Part shown: positions 4,465-5,540 of the stretch, in pieces
How the letters are laid out: every line of letters begins with the position of its first letter
Numbering within the stretch: the first letter of the stretch is position 1
The notes under the pieces: generated by a model
What the model saw: the letters and a program-made list of their open reading frames with translations, nothing else
What the model was told of the DNA's origin: nothing
Database searches by the model: none
From: Bacteroidia bacterium
Lineage (GTDB): Bacteria; Bacteroidota; Bacteroidia; NS11-12g; UBA955
Length of the DNA stretch: 5,540 bases
Assembly (NCBI GenBank): GCA_020848595.1
Contig: JADLHV010000077.1
Span: 1-5,540 of the forward strand
Direction of reading: 5' to 3'
Position numbers and translations under genes: made by a program

Positions 4465-5540
4465 ATGACCCTAAAAAGATTCGTATTTCTAATTGTAGGG
4501 TTCCTATTCACCATAGAAATTAATGGTCAGTGTGGAACAGCCTACGTGTCGTCAGATGATACGGTTGTGTGTGTGCCTAGGATTGTCAGGTTTACCGCTC
4601 ATAGGTTTCCAGTAGGAACAACCTTTGAATGGGATTTGGGTTCTGGGTATGTTTCTTCAGATAGTACGTATACAAAATTGTATGCAACATCTGGTAATTT
4701 TAATGTAAGGTTAAAGCTAAAATACCTTGATGGTTCGACATGTATTATCGATAAAGTAGGGTTTATTCAAGCCAAGCCAGTTCCAATTCCAGCTTATTCA
4801 ATTTCAAAGAAGGTAATTTGCGGTTATGCAGATAGTGTTGTGTTAACAGATATGTCACCCAAGACAGTTTCTAGAGATTGGTTGGTTGATAATGTTTTAT
4901 ATACTAATGGTCCTAAGGTTTTGAAATCTATATTTCGAGCCCCAAATGGATATAAAAACTTCACTATGTTTATGCGTGATAGTTTTGGATGTGAAGGTAA
5001 AAGAACATTTGATAGTGCTGTTTTTATTCCTGATTCGATAAGTGTAAATTTTTCTGCTAATAAATTGAGTGGTTGCACACCCGCTTCAATTAATTTTAAA
5101 AACTTAACTGATACCTTAGGTCAAAATATTCAATCTTGGAATTGGGAATTTCCTGGTGCAACACCTAGTACATCTAATCTATATCAACCTCAAAATATTA
5201 TTTATAATTCGATAAATAGTTTTAATGTTTATTTAACTTTAGTAACTAAAAAAGGTTGTACGTACACTAAACGAATAGATAATTATTTAAAATTTGCGGA
5301 TAGTATAAACCTGACGGCAAATTTTAGTAAAACAAATCTTTGCGGTAACGAATATTTATTATTGAATCTTAATAATGCAAGAAGTCCAGATCCAACAGTA
5401 CTTGCTTCACCATCGTCGGTTGTTTCAACAAAAACGTCTCAATATAATTACTCTTTTAAATTTACGAATTTTGGCACTTATAGTTTTTATATTTCTGATG
5501 AAATCAATGGATGTAAGTCAGAGAAAACTTATGTCAATCA
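4465..5540 (+). CDS. Secreted protein with four PKD/Ig-like repeats (partial, runs off the window)
   Basis: An open frame from ATG 4465 continues past the window end; 358 codons are visible with no stop. The N-terminus MTLKRFVFLIVGFLFTIEIN is a signal peptide, probably cleaved near residue 21-22 (before Gln22), so the protein is exported. The rest is beta-rich and Ser/Thr/Asn-rich, organised as four tandem repeats of about 85 residues (roughly 26-105, 112-190, 193-280, 283-end). They carry PKD-like signatures such as TTFEWDLGSG (52-61), QSWNWEFPGATP (223-234) and the strands SGNFNVRLKLKYLDG and INSFNVYLTLVTKKG. Cysteine pairs frame each repeat: 36/93, 119/176, 204/265 and 293/350. Such proteins in Bacteroidota are often large adhesins or matrix components exported by the type IX system, but the C-terminal sorting domain that would prove this is outside the window. 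Its exact role is unknown. Confidence 0.85.
   Translation, partial: MTLKRFVFLIVGFLFTIEINGQCGTAYVSSDDTVVCVPRIVRFTAHRFPVGTTFEWDLGSGYVSSDSTYTKLYATSGNFNVRLKLKYLDGSTCIIDKVGFIQAKPVPIPAYSISKKVICGYADSVVLTDMSPKTVSRDWLVDNVLYTNGPKVLKSIFRAPNGYKNFTMFMRDSFGCEGKRTFDSAVFIPDSISVNFSANKLSGCTPASINFKNLTDTLGQNIQSWNWEFPGATPSTSNLYQPQNIIYNSINSFNVYLTLVTKKGCTYTKRIDNYLKFADSINLTANFSKTNLCGNEYLLLNLNNARSPDPTVLASPSSVVSTKTSQYNYSFKFTNFGTYSFYISDEINGCKSEKTYVN

Noticed and set aside
4562..4576. GTGTGTGTG dinucleotide run
   Set aside because: Too short to be a convincing phase-variable tract, and it simply encodes Val-Val-Cys-Val in the first PKD-like repeat.
4824..5078. Leftward 84-codon open frame opposite the PKD-repeat gene
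   Set aside because: It is the antisense shadow of a well-supported coding region with signal peptide and repeats; no promoter or family resemblance.

Overview
The window reads as ordinary chromosomal DNA from a member of the Bacteroidota. Four things point there: AT-rich sequence; no convincing Shine-Dalgarno sites before most starts; repeated TAnnTTTG (-7) plus TTG/TTTG (-33) promoter pairs, the signature of the phylum's unusual primary sigma factor; and a gene set that includes a DUF5606-type protein, a DUF4199-like membrane protein and a secreted PKD-repeat protein. The genus cannot be told from the sequence.

Left end (1-777): a possible C-terminal scrap of a rightward gene stops at 45, at the foot of a strong bidirectional terminator (45-71). 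The other side of that hairpin terminates a leftward tRNA-Cys(GCA) at 77-147. The tRNA appears to have its own promoter, lying between it and the leftward DUF5606-type gene (211-777).

Middle (858-3670): five rightward genes are packed so tightly that they are very probably one transcript: a four-helix membrane protein (DUF4199-like), plsC (phospholipid acyltransferase, TTG start), gatC (amidotransferase subunit), a MacB/LolD-type ABC ATPase, and a PduO-type cob(I)alamin adenosyltransferase. Junctions overlap by 3, 14 and 1 nt, and the last gap is 3 nt. The genes serve membrane lipid synthesis, charging of tRNA-Gln/Asn, envelope transport and B12 cofactor activation. They look like a housekeeping cluster joined by co-transcription and not one pathway.

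Right end (3676-5540): a leftward gene for a small lipoprotein with TPR-like helices converges on the operon with only 5 nt between stop codons. Diverging from it is a rightward gene for a secreted protein that runs off the window. Its visible 358 residues contain four tandem PKD/Ig-like repeats, each framed by a cysteine pair at nearly constant spacing. The 96-nt gap between these two genes holds two interleaved, oppositely directed promoters and a perfect 9-bp inverted repeat.

There is no gene-free stretch over 300 bases, and I see no mobile element, CRISPR array, phage gene or defence system. The most noteworthy signals are the divergent promoter/inverted-repeat region and the cysteine-framed repeat protein. 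I found no evidence of an entirely new system.
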